A DNA stretch of 64,000 nucleotides from contig NZ_JABBNB010000021.1 of the NCBI RefSeq assembly GCF_012933505.1, positions 51,723 through 115,722 on the forward strand, in the 5' to 3' direction. This document shows positions 25,657-33,660 of this stretch, one piece after another. This DNA comes from Gordonia asplenii. Lineage in GTDB: Bacteria > Actinomycetota > Actinomycetes > Mycobacteriales > Mycobacteriaceae. The position numbers and the translations under genes were made by a program. Position 1 is the first letter of the stretch. Each line of letters starts with the position of its first letter. Under the pieces are notes generated by a model. That model was not told the origin of the DNA. It was given only the letters and a program-made list of their open reading frames with translations, and did not search any database.

Positions 25657-26430
25657 ATGACCGTCGCCCATGTGACCGGAGCCGCCCGCGGAATCGGCAA
25701 AGCGATAGCTCTGCGACTCGCGCGTGACGGTCACGACGTGGCCGTGTCGGACTTGCCGTCGATGGCCGGCGAACTGGCCCAAACCAAGACAGAAGTCGAG
25801 GCCGCAGGTGTGCGCGGCCTAGACCTGATCGGCGATGTCTCAGATCCAGACTCGGTTCGGCGTCTCGTCGAGGACACCGCATCCGCGCTGGGATCGCTCG
25901 ATGTCATGGTCGCCAACGCCGGCATCCAGCACACCAAGCCACTGCTCGACGTCGCGCCGGAAGAGTATGACAAGATCCACGCCGTGAACGGCAGGGGAGC
26001 GTTCCTTTGCTACACCGAGGCAGCACGCCAGATGATCAAGCAGGGCAACGGCGGAAAGATCATCGGCGCGGGATCGATTGCCGCACATAAGGGTTTTGCG
26101 CTCCTGGGTGTTTACTGCTCAACCAAATTCGCTGTCCGAGCACTCACCCAGGCGGCCGCGCAGGAATGGGCCGAGCACGGCATCACCGTCAATGCGTACT
26201 GTCCGGGCATCGTCGACACCGTGATGTGGGAAGAGATCGACCACGAGTTGGGTGAGATCAACAAGGTCGGCAAGGGTGAGTCGATGAAGGCGATGGCTGC
26301 CGGCATCACCCTGGGACGCGTGTCAACCGGCGACGACGTCGCCAAACTGGTGTCATTTCTTTCCGGGCCGGATTCGGATTACATTACGGGACAGGCGATC
26401 TTGGTTGACGGCGGCATCCTATTCGTGTAG
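25657..26430 (+). CDS. SDR resembling meso-2,3-butanediol dehydrogenase / acetoin reductase
   Basis: 257 residues. 'VTGAARGIGKAIALRLARDG' binds NAD(P); 'VANAGIQ' and the catalytic 'YCSTKFAVRALTQ' (Tyr-x3-Lys) follow. The C-half has 'NAYCPGIVDTVMWEEIDHEL' and ends 'SDYITGQAILVDGGILFV', which closely follows the BudC/ButA acetoin-reductase pattern. The ATG has AAGGAG 6 bases upstream. The acetoin substrate is suggested by resemblance only; other vicinal alcohols or sugars are possible. Confidence 0.85.
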   Translation: MTVAHVTGAARGIGKAIALRLARDGHDVAVSDLPSMAGELAQTKTEVEAAGVRGLDLIGDVSDPDSVRRLVEDTASALGSLDVMVANAGIQHTKPLLDVAPEEYDKIHAVNGRGAFLCYTEAARQMIKQGNGGKIIGAGSIAAHKGFALLGVYCSTKFAVRALTQAAAQEWAEHGITVNAYCPGIVDTVMWEEIDHELGEINKVGKGESMKAMAAGITLGRVSTGDDVAKLVSFLSGPDSDYITGQAILVDGGILFV

Positions 26431-26533
26431 TCGACAGCTCAGAGAGGCAGTGGATCGATCGCCGAGATCGCCGAATCTACGAGATCTGCACGACACTTAC
26501 CGATGCCGCTGACTTGCTCGTACCATTCTGCAC

Positions 26534-27436
26534 TCAGAACGTGGCGATGGGGTTGAGGGGTGAGCCTGTTCCGCAGGTGAGCGCGAGAGGAGCCGCCGTC
26601 AACAGAAACGCGCTGCGATCGAGTCGCTCGACAGTCCTGAGCACATCGTCGAGGCGCAGCCACTCCAGGAACGTGAGACCCATTCGGGCGAGCCCGAGTT
26701 GGTGGAGCGGGAGTGCGAGGTCGGGGTCGGCGGATGGGAGTCGCTCTATGCAGTCCCCGCCGAAGATGGCGACGTCTCGTTCGCTCAGCCACAGAACTGC
26801 CGAAATATCAAGGCCGGCCCTAACGTTCGGGTCTGCGTCGGTATTCGCCGCCAGCCGCGCATCGAGTCCGACATGGACGATGACGGCGTCCCCTGATTCG
26901 ACGGTCAACCCAGTGGCTGCCTCCGCACGGTCGAGATCAGCGGCGGTCACATACTCGTCGGGAGCCAGCCAGGAGACACCGCGTGCGCGCGCTACGTCGA
27001 GTAACACACCTCTGGTGAAGATGCCGTCGCGCATGGCGGTCACCGCATTTCGCGTGAGGCCCTGTGGTGCGAGGATGTCGTCGACCTTGCGATTGTTATA
27101 GGTCGTACCGTTCAGATGGAAATGCCCGAGCGCGTCGATATGGGTTCCCCATCCGTGAACGTTCAATATGACCTTGTCGACGATCGCGTCCGGCACCGCC
27201 GGTTCTGAATCGATGGAATGCGACACGAGGAGGTCGCTGTATTGCGTCGCCGGAAGTTGGAGGTTCGACGCGAGCGATACCGAAATGCCTTCAGAAACCA
27301 GACTCGCGGCGCGGATGCGCACTGCAGGAGTAATCAGGTTCAGCGTGCCCAGATCGTCGTGGGCACCCCAGCGTCCAGCGTTGCTGCAGCGGGATTCCAG
27401 GGTGCGGAGCCGTTCGGAGGGTACTTGGCTGTCCAT
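26534..27436 (-). CDS. Cyclase-family metal-dependent hydrolase (kynurenine formamidase-like fold)
   Basis: 300 residues. The family motif H-x3-H-x-D-x3-H appears as 'HGWGTHIDALGHFH', with additional conserved 'GVLLDVARARG' and 'CIERLPS'. Members bind Mn or Zn and hydrolyse amides or lactones. The ATG at 27436 has GGGAG about 6 bases upstream; an ATG 18 bases earlier lacks one. It is convergent with the SDR gene and divergent from the DJ-1-type gene, so a shared small-molecule pathway is possible but unproven. Confidence 0.85.
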   Translation of the reverse strand: MDSQVPSERLRTLESRCSNAGRWGAHDDLGTLNLITPAVRIRAASLVSEGISVSLASNLQLPATQYSDLLVSHSIDSEPAVPDAIVDKVILNVHGWGTHIDALGHFHLNGTTYNNRKVDDILAPQGLTRNAVTAMRDGIFTRGVLLDVARARGVSWLAPDEYVTAADLDRAEAATGLTVESGDAVIVHVGLDARLAANTDADPNVRAGLDISAVLWLSERDVAIFGGDCIERLPSADPDLALPLHQLGLARMGLTFLEWLRLDDVLRTVERLDRSAFLLTAAPLALTCGTGSPLNPIATF

Positions 27437-27665
27437 CGACAACTCCCGTCGCACTGCGAAACTTCATCCGCCCGCCAGGGTAACGATACGGGGTCCCGGC
27501 AGACAGCATTTCAAAGTACGCCGGTGACCCCGCATCGGCGTTCGGGAGCTGGCGGGCGGCGTCCGGTGCGGCGAGGCAGACATCGACTTCGCCGGCCACC
27601 GACCCGACGCACCGCAGTGCCAGATCTCGCGCCCGGGTAGATTTGGCTCGACGACGGGAGCGCGC

Positions 27666-28286
27666 ATGACCGAAACCAGTAGGCCCGCACCTCGCAAGGT
27701 ATCGGTGGTGCTGTTCGCCGGCTTCGAGCTTCTCGACGTCTTCGGACCAGTCGAGATCCTGGGTGTTCTCCCAGACCAGTTCCACATCTCGATGGTTGCC
27801 CCCGAGGCCGGTCTGGTGGCCAGCTCACAGGGAACCAGGGTAGAGGCGACCGAAAGTCTGTCCGATTCCGCCGACGTCGATATCGTCCTCGTGCCCGGAG
27901 GCATCGGCTGGCTGAAGATGGTGCACGACAACGACTTCCTCCGACAGTTACGGTCCTACGTCGGGAACGCCAACCTGGTCACCTCAGTCTGCACCGGCTC
28001 GGCCATCCTCGCCGCGGCCGGACTCTTGGAGGGGTACCGCGCGACGTCGAACAAGCGCTCCTTCGATCGTGTGATCGTTCACGGTGATTCGGTGCGTTGG
28101 GAACGTCGCGCCCGATGGGTGCAGGACCGCGACAGGTGGACATCGTCGGGTGTTGCCGCGGGCATTGACATGACCTCGGCACTCATCGCCGACCTGTTTG
28201 GGCCCGACGTCGCTCGCCACGCGGGCGACGTCATCGAGTATGACCCCCAGACCGATTCCGATTACGACATCTTCGCCGATCGATAG
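27666..28286 (+). CDS. DJ-1/PfpI-family protein (isonitrile-hydratase/GlxA amidotransferase-like domain)
   Basis: 206 residues. 'VVLFAGFELLDVFGPVEIL' opens the domain and 'LVTSVCTGSAILAAAGLL' carries the nucleophile-elbow Cys near residue 114; 'TSSGVAAGIDMTSALIADLF' completes the fold. No AraC helix-turn-helix follows, so it is the stand-alone form known from isonitrile hydratase (InhA-like) and related enzymes. The nucleophile is present, so it should be catalytic; the substrate is not known. Confidence 0.85.
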   Translation: MTETSRPAPRKVSVVLFAGFELLDVFGPVEILGVLPDQFHISMVAPEAGLVASSQGTRVEATESLSDSADVDIVLVPGGIGWLKMVHDNDFLRQLRSYVGNANLVTSVCTGSAILAAAGLLEGYRATSNKRSFDRVIVHGDSVRWERRARWVQDRDRWTSSGVAAGIDMTSALIADLFGPDVARHAGDVIEYDPQTDSDYDIFADR

Positions 28287-28325
28287 GGGAGGTACGGCCC
28301 TGGGCCGTCGACTCCGCAAGGAATG

Positions 28326-28631
28326 TCACGAGGCGGGTTGGTCGTTCTCGCGCCGGTATACCTGGGTCGCGCGCAGCGTGTACGTGCGCGGTGTGCCCTC
28401 GACGATGACCGATGTGTGCTCCAGGCCGACGGTGTAGGCCATGTCGCCCACCACGTCGCATACCTGCAGATCGAACTCGTAGGAGGTGCAGTCGGAGAGG
28501 GTGAGTGCCAGATCGGCGAACAACTCTTCGACTTCTCGGCGGCCGATGGCGTTGCGCCACGCCCCGAGCACACTTACCGGCTCGCTCTGAAACCAGACCG
28601 CCTGGCGTGGGCCGGCATCCCCGTTGTGCAA
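28326..28631 (-). pseudogene. Truncated duplicate of the SnoaL-like gene
   Basis: The DNA from about 28345 to 28650 matches 18955-19260 almost base for base (only scattered substitutions seen). The copy loses the first 22 residues ('MSDRDEFLTWIRTTL...') because sequence diverges abruptly after 'GACCTCTGC', and the last 20 residues are replaced by 'RRENDQPAS'. An internal ATG could start a 101-residue protein, but the NTF2 fold would lack its first helix and last strand. The duplication must be recent, or maintained by gene conversion. Confidence 0.85.
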
Positions 28632-28802
28632 CGCGACCTCTGCATCGCACCGCTGACACGTCTTGCCGGATTGCCGTCAACAAGTTCCGAATCGGACACA
28701 ATGATGTGAACGCGCAGGGGAGTGGCGAATGTCAGGTGATCTGACCAGAGGCTCGCCATTGATGCTGACGGGTTCACGGAGCGGTCGGAACTTCATGCGT
28801 CG

Positions 28803-29486
28803 TCAAGGCCTCTTTTGGAAGGTCACCTTCAGATAGGCATGTGACTCGGGTGAGGGATCGATAGGCATCCGCGTAACAGTGCACGGATCGATCCACATCC
28901 TAACTTCCGATCTGGACGCGTCGCTTGATGCTGAGGCTGCTCGTGACTCGACCCCGTACTCACCGTGGACGGCGGAAAATGGATGGAGGACGTAGTAGTC
29001 GCGGACGAGTCTCGGCCACAACGAGGTACCTACAGGTCGTTTATGGTCGAAGTCCCAGGTGCCGCACCCGAGGACCATGGTGCCGCGTTCTCGGGCCATG
29101 GCTCGGATGCTCCGTAGTTCGCGGTACTGGGGACCGCTGACACGCGAGATGTTGGATAGCATCTCGAGGGCGTCAATGCTGTCCAAGATCACAAACCCTT
29201 CGCTCGTGCGTTCCACAACCTCAGCGAGGTCCCGAAAGCCGTGGTCGATAGTGGACCAACGAACGTCCGGGTCACTGCCGAATTGATCTCGGAGTTCGGC
29301 GTCATCGTAGTCGCTCGCGGCCACATGTACATCTGACTGCCAGGTGACGGCGCGGGCGAGCTGTCGAGCGATGTGGAACCCGACTTTGGCAGAGATCCCT
29401 CTAGGCGCGTAGAGCGCGGCAAGTCCGGCGATTTTGCCTCCGAAAATTAGATCGATTGCTTCAACGTTTGTCTGGGTAGAGGACAT
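28803..29486 (-). CDS. RecA/KaiC-like ATPase with degenerate Walker A
   Basis: 227 residues. 'IDLIFGGKIAGLAALYAPRG' then 'ISAKVGFHIARQLA' occupies the place of a RecA-type Walker A, but the consensus GxxxxGK[ST] is not kept (APRGISAK). 'EGFVILDSIDALEML' near residue 95 looks like Walker B, and 'RSIRAMARERGTMVLGCGTW' follows as in RecA/DnaB-like motor domains. It may be an inactive ATPase or a divergent one. GGGAG precedes the ATG. It is divergent from the Mrr-HEAT giant gene, with a 342-base intergenic region, and may belong to the same system (inference). Confidence 0.6.
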   Translation of the reverse strand: MSSTQTNVEAIDLIFGGKIAGLAALYAPRGISAKVGFHIARQLARAVTWQSDVHVAASDYDDAELRDQFGSDPDVRWSTIDHGFRDLAEVVERTSEGFVILDSIDALEMLSNISRVSGPQYRELRSIRAMARERGTMVLGCGTWDFDHKRPVGTSLWPRLVRDYYVLHPFSAVHGEYGVESRAASASSDASRSEVRMWIDPCTVTRMPIDPSPESHAYLKVTFQKRP

Positions 29487-29828
29487 CTAAATCTCCCTGG
29501 GGCGGACGGTACTCTCGGTGACTCCGGTAGACCGACGTTGTCGAACGTGACCAATAGCCAGCTTCATCGACGCAGTACGGCTGCGGCGTGTGGTGTCGCG
29601 GAAGCGAAAGGGCTCTATTCGTTTGCCTCGGCGTAGTGTCTCGGCGACGGCCAGCAGAACTCACGGGGCAGACGCACTAGCTTCAGCGTACGACTCGGAA
29701 TCGTCCCAGGACAGAGCGGGAGGATCGACCTCCACCGCGGGAGTGCGGTGACAGTCGCAAGCCACGCCAGGACCACTCGGTACGTTTGAATTAGATCGAC
29801 TTCCAATCGGTGTGCGGACGGGGTTGCT
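29487..29828. other. Intergenic region between divergent ATPase and giant Mrr-HEAT gene
   Basis: 342 bases between two divergent genes. Only short overlapping frames are seen, none with a convincing start or family resemblance. It should hold both promoters; no clear palindrome was found. Confidence 0.5.
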
Positions 29829-32800
29829 TTGACTGACGAACACGATGCGGACGCCGGAACCGCTGACGGTCCGGGACCAGACCTATTGGGCGACGTCTTC
29901 GCTCGACGTCCAGAGCCGGAAGCGATGCCGACACCGACTCCGGGGGCTCCGTTGCTGCCGTTCACAGCGATGGACCCGCTTGTGTTCGAACGGCTCGTAG
30001 CTGATGTTGCTCAGTCGGTTTATCAACTGGACGAGGTCCACGCATACGGCCGGTCAGGTCAGTGGCAGGGCGGTCTGGACATAGTCGGGTGGAAAGGCGC
30101 TCGGCAGATCGTGTACCAAGTCCGGCGGATCGACGAATTGACTGCTGAAGCGCTAGAGACCGCCGTTCGAGAATATGCAAGTCCCACACGAGGCAAGGCC
30201 GGCAAACGGATTCCGGTTGCTCGACCGTTCCCGGATGCCGAAGAGTTCGTCCTCGTCACGTCCTGGCCCAACGACGACACCGCAATCGCCAATAAGCTCG
30301 AAGCGCTCAAGGGCGAGTTCGACGGCACTCTACAGGTCCGCCTTATCGATTCTCACGCATTATCGCGCGACCTGCGCTTCTTCGGCGCCATCGTGGCGGG
30401 CTACTTTGGGCCGTACTGGGCCGAAACGTTCTGTCACTATACGCTGGCGCCTCACGCCGGGATCGGGGATGCCGCGGGACTGCTTGATGACCCACTCGCA
30501 GTAATCGGCGAACGTGAGGCGTTTGACCGCGCGACACTAATACTGACCTCGGCCCCGGACGACGCCGCTGCTGCTGCAGCAAGCGCCGCAGAGACCTACA
30601 TTCGCATTGCGAACACGCTACGTGAACGTGCACTACCCCTGGCAGAGGCCATCGCATTCCAGGCCATCAGCGCTTACGAGACTGCTGGCGACTACAGTCA
30701 CGCGTTCAATCTGGCGCTCGAAGCCGCCGTCGATGAGATTGAATCTTGTTCGCCTGTCGTGGAATCGCTACGCGAAACTGACCGGCTCGCCGGTAAGCTC
30801 GACGCCGAGCAAACGGGAGGCGCCCAGTCGGCTGTTTCACTGGTACGCGCGTGCGCCAACTGGTTCGAGCGCGGCTACGAGGTCACGGAAGCTATCGAGA
30901 CCCTGACCAAGCTCATCGAGCACTCTTCGCCGCATTGCGCTCGCGTCGGGCTCCTCGTCGCTGAGCAAATCCTCACCGATGAAGATGACCGGGACGACCA
31001 CGCAACCTTGCTCGCGACGCTTCGGAAGCTTCCAGATCAGCTCATCGGTGCCGAACGAGTTCGGCTGCGATGCGCGGTCGCCGACTTAGCGATAATGGTC
31101 GGGGCCTCCCCGCGCGATGCGTACGAATCACTGCGCGACGAATCCTTCACCAACGACGGGGTCCGTGCATTGGTTGAACGCCGTTTCGGACGCGCGTGCG
31201 CATATGTGGGCGACGACACCTCGGCGATCAACGCCTATCGACGAGCGGTGATGCATGGGTGGCACGCGGGCTATGGGGGAGACGTCCGCAAAGCGCTGCG
31301 CAGCATCGCTTCTGTAACTCAAGTGAATCCGCTGTTCGGCCCGAACACTCTCGCCACTCGGGCGATGGCCGGGGCCCGAGCAACAACGAATCGCGACCAA
31401 CTCATCAGCGGAGCGAGCGAGGCGAACATCAATACTCTCGACAACATCGCCAATAACGACGTACCCAATGCCGTGCGCTGGGCCCACCACTGGTTGCGAC
31501 TCGAACGTATCAACGGAGCCGAACGCGACGAGGGCTACGCTCGACGCAACTATGCCCGTGCTCTCCAGTCAGCAGATCGCCACGTCTCCGCAGTCCGCCA
31601 GTACATCAACCTGGGCAGTCGGAAGCTGGCTGGTCAAGCCGCGGACTCACTGGACGAGTTTCTCGATGTGACTGAGCAGTTCTCATCGCCGTCTGAATCG
31701 CGCCGCGCAGCCGCAGCGGAAGTCATTGCCGCGACCACTGATCTACTGCCCGATATAGAGGTTGTCACCGTCGCGACCGCACTCACTGAGCTGTTTCTTA
31801 GAGCCACTGACCCAACAAGTTCGATCGATGCCGACGACGCTATCGCGGCGCTCAAGGCGATGAGCTCACTCGGGCAACGACTGCCCGAAACCGCCGCTCT
31901 CGACATATTCGACGCCGCGACCAAACTCGTACCCCGAGAAATCAATCACTACCGCTATATCGACGATGAACTACTCAACTACTTCATCGTAGTCACCCAG
32001 CATCACCCAACGCTCAGGAATGACGCCATAACGCAACTTCTTGAAATGCTCAGGCAGGACGTAGGACATACAGAGTCCCGCATCACAACATTTCTCGGCG
32101 ATGTCGCTGACATACGCGAGCGTATCGAACGCATTGCACGCGAAGAAGACAATGCCACCGCAGGACGTATACTCGCACGCTGGCAGGTGGCGACACCTCC
32201 TGCCGCGGCCTACGCGCGCGAACGCATCGAGAAGTTGATGGAGGAGCCACTCAACATACCCAAGAACACATACTTCGGTGGACGGCAATGTACTGAAGCA
32301 AGTGTCGCGCTCATAGCCAACGTCACCGCGGGAGATGGTGCAGACATAGCCTCGTTCCTGCAACCATGGCTCAATCACTTAATCAGTCGAATCCGGAATA
32401 CATACATGTCAGCGGAAGAACGCATCGATGCCGCCATCGCGGCCGGATGCTTGATCTCCCATCTCGAATCTCCAGAAAGGGAGCTCATTTTCAACGCGTG
32501 CATCGAACAGTTCGACTCCCCACAGTTCAGCGCCTTCGACCTCATCGAACGAGCCAACTATCAAGATCCTCTCGCGCGCTTCAAATTTGGCGATGGTGGC
32601 ACAACCTTCCAAGCCATGATGTTACTAACGGCCGCTGAAGCAAGCAGCAACGCCAATGAAGCGGCCGCCGTACTTCACCGTCTCCGGGGCCAGATACGGA
32701 TCACGGCAACAGAGCCGCGGATCGCTGACCTCACCGCCCATACGGCGATGACGGCCGAGGCATACGACCTCGTCAATGAACTCGCGCTTAACGCTCAACC

Positions 32801-33020
32801 ATCTGTCCGCATGGCCGCCGCAAGGCTGTGGGCGCAATCGCCCTCGCGTAACGATGCCATCGGTGAATTCCTCAGCTCAGATCCCATCACCGCTGTACGA
32901 CGCGAACTCGCCGCCGCGGTCACAGCCCAACAATCAAATCCAGTATTTGAGCCAATCATCGCCACACTCAAGGCGGACCGATACGCCTCGGTACGCAATG
33001 CTGTCACCCGAGGTGAGTAG
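29829..33020 (+). CDS. Giant protein: Mrr-like nuclease domain fused to TPR/HEAT repeats
   Basis: 1063 residues. An N-terminal Mrr-type domain follows a Pro-rich leader: 'MDPLVFERLVADVAQSVYQL', 'YGRSGQWQGGLDIVGW', 'QIVYQVRR', then 'FVLVTSWPNDDTAI'. The D of GLDIVG (about D84) and Q97 fit D-x(n)-(E/Q)-x-K, but the Lys is replaced by Arg (R99). Residues 230-700 look like TPR-type helical pairs and the C-terminus like HEAT repeats ('AQPSVRMAAARLWAQ', 'SDPITAVRRELAAAV', 'DRYASVRNAVT'). The start is uncertain: TTG 29829 after GGACGGGG, or ATG 29925. The architecture (nuclease-like head plus repeat scaffold) is typical of antiphage effectors, but no named system is recognised. Confidence 0.75.
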   Translation: MTDEHDADAGTADGPGPDLLGDVFARRPEPEAMPTPTPGAPLLPFTAMDPLVFERLVADVAQSVYQLDEVHAYGRSGQWQGGLDIVGWKGARQIVYQVRRIDELTAEALETAVREYASPTRGKAGKRIPVARPFPDAEEFVLVTSWPNDDTAIANKLEALKGEFDGTLQVRLIDSHALSRDLRFFGAIVAGYFGPYWAETFCHYTLAPHAGIGDAAGLLDDPLAVIGEREAFDRATLILTSAPDDAAAAAASAAETYIRIANTLRERALPLAEAIAFQAISAYETAGDYSHAFNLALEAAVDEIESCSPVVESLRETDRLAGKLDAEQTGGAQSAVSLVRACANWFERGYEVTEAIETLTKLIEHSSPHCARVGLLVAEQILTDEDDRDDHATLLATLRKLPDQLIGAERVRLRCAVADLAIMVGASPRDAYESLRDESFTNDGVRALVERRFGRACAYVGDDTSAINAYRRAVMHGWHAGYGGDVRKALRSIASVTQVNPLFGPNTLATRAMAGARATTNRDQLISGASEANINTLDNIANNDVPNAVRWAHHWLRLERINGAERDEGYARRNYARALQSADRHVSAVRQYINLGSRKLAGQAADSLDEFLDVTEQFSSPSESRRAAAAEVIAATTDLLPDIEVVTVATALTELFLRATDPTSSIDADDAIAALKAMSSLGQRLPETAALDIFDAATKLVPREINHYRYIDDELLNYFIVVTQHHPTLRNDAITQLLEMLRQDVGHTESRITTFLGDVADIRERIERIAREEDNATAGRILARWQVATPPAAAYARERIEKLMEEPLNIPKNTYFGGRQCTEASVALIANVTAGDGADIASFLQPWLNHLISRIRNTYMSAEERIDAAIAAGCLISHLESPERELIFNACIEQFDSPQFSAFDLIERANYQDPLARFKFGDGGTTFQAMMLLTAAEASSNANEAAAVLHRLRGQIRITATEPRIADLTAHTAMTAEAYDLVNELALNAQPSVRMAAARLWAQSPSRNDAIGEFLSSDPITAVRRELAAAVTAQQSNPVFEPIIATLKADRYASVRNAVTRGE

Positions 33021-33391
33021 CGGGACAAGCTATGTTCGGAGGACAACGATCCTGCACCTAAAGAGACACCAAGGACGCCGCGACGGATACCGTCGCCGAC
33101 GACCAGACACTCGGGACCAACTCATCGGACTGGCGAGCAACGAACGAGAAGTCGACAACGAACATAGTCGCCTCGTCCACCGGTCTGACTTAGACTTGCT
33201 GTTGGGGTGGAGGCCCACTCACGTTGAGGAGCTTTGAAATTCCGCAGACGATATGGCGCCCTCCGCGGAAGGCTTTGGCGATCACAATACATCAATGCGA
33301 CATAATTGGAGGTCGGCCGCCAGCGAGAGGTAACCGCTAATAGCTCGATCGACTGAACGCAATATCGGCCAAAGCCCTCATAGACAATGAC
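33021..33391. other. Gene-free stretch after the Mrr-HEAT gene
   Basis: About 370 bases. Forward frames continue from the shadow of the upstream gene but have no start or recognisable content. Composition becomes more A+T-rich toward the right. Nothing else supported. Confidence 0.4.
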
Positions 33392-33622
33392 TTAAAATTC
33401 CTGTAGCTCAATTCTGGGAAGTGTTGCGCCTCCACCACGTATGCCAATGAGAAGCTTCATGTTGTCAAGCCTCGCCACGTTAGCAGCGGACTTCGCCAGA
33501 AAGATGTAGACTCGCCAATCTCGGTGATCATTCACAACAATTCCTGACCATCTGTTTGGACTTGTCCTTGCAAGACTGGTAACGAGACGAGTTGAAATGA
33601 GCCGAGTAGCGGGAGACCCGTT
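33392..33622 (-). pseudogene. Possible C-terminal coding remnant without start codon
   Basis: A 76-codon open frame between stops reads '...RWSGIVVNDHRDWRVYIFLA', then 'KSAANVARLDNMKLLIGIRG', then 'GGATLPRIELQEF' and TAA. It looks protein-like and has no good ATG or ribosome site, so it may be the end of a lost gene next to the AAA ATPase. Family not recognised. Confidence 0.35.
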
Positions 33623-33660
33623 CTAGACAGAGTCGATTCCCGAGTGAGGTTTGAGGAGGA

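Noticed and set aside
29615..29965. Minus-strand 116-codon frame before the Mrr-HEAT gene
   Set aside because: Overlaps the start of the giant gene, no family resemblance, no ribosome site.
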